A stretch of 6,932 nt of DNA from an uncultured Bacilli bacterium. GTDB lineage: Bacteria > Bacillota_I > Bacilli_A > RF39 > UBA660. The notes beneath the pieces are model-generated. The model did no database searches. It saw only the letters and a list, made by a program, of their open reading frames with translations, and had not been told where the DNA came from. Shown piece by piece: positions 6,910-6,932 of this stretch; positions within the stretch are counted from its first letter, which is position 1, and each line of letters starts with the position of its first letter. Made by a program: the position numbers and the translations under genes. The stretch lies in the NCBI GenBank assembly GCA_947631345.1, contig CANRKW010000055.1, positions 1-6,932 on the forward strand. The letters run 5' to 3'.

Positions 6910-6932
6910 TAAATTGATTGTACCTAATTTCT

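Noticed and set aside
1..6932. A complete new defence or toxin-antitoxin system
   Set aside because: All genes fall in known families and two of the four candidate modules are broken. Only the AbiEi/AAA-ATPase and AbiEi/fic relationships remain as open possibilities. No tRNA, rRNA, riboswitch, insertion sequence or CRISPR array was recognised.

Overview
This is a very AT-rich window (about a quarter G+C by eye). Coding uses A/T-ending codons, Shine-Dalgarno sequences are purine-rich (AAAGGAG, GGAGG), and TGG encodes Trp while TGA is used as a stop, so the standard bacterial code applies. The gene families and these signals point to a low-GC Firmicute (Clostridia or Bacilli type, plausibly gut-associated). 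The species cannot be told from the sequence.

Layout, left to right. (1) 1-1071, minus: N-terminal 357 codons of an AAA-ATPase-like protein whose C-terminus runs off the left edge. (2) 1151-1738, minus: AbiEi-type antitoxin/regulator with no AbiEii toxin gene beside it. (3) 1739-1965: divergent intergenic region with a two-copy 24-bp tandem repeat centred on TGTACA and an extended -10 promoter for the next gene. (4) 1966-2714, plus: class II Fic (AMP-transferase) gene with intact inhibitory and catalytic motifs but split by a one-base frameshift. (5) 2718-2741: hairpin between convergent genes. (6) 2835-3094, minus: decayed MNT-type nucleotidyltransferase with both ends recognisable but the middle missing and the frame shifted. 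(7) 3116-5674, minus: fused ATPase-permease ABC transporter of the MacB/FtsX type. (8) 5699-6793, minus: Mbeg1-like (DUF2974) alpha/beta hydrolase. (9) 6794-6932: promoter region with a 12-bp perfect inverted repeat, apparently facing a further gene to the right.

How they fit together: the hydrolase, ABC transporter and nucleotidyltransferase remnant are co-directional with gaps of 24 and 21 bases, and look like one leftward transcription unit starting near 6812 and ending at the 2718-2741 hairpin. The left half (AAA-ATPase, AbiEi, Fic, MNT) is a patch of toxin-antitoxin or defence-type genes, two of them broken. It reads more as a worn accessory patch than as a complete new system. The points most worth checking are the Fic frameshift, the tandem TGTACA repeat, the AbiEi regulator without its usual partner, and a TACCAAATTT motif shared by two promoter regions.
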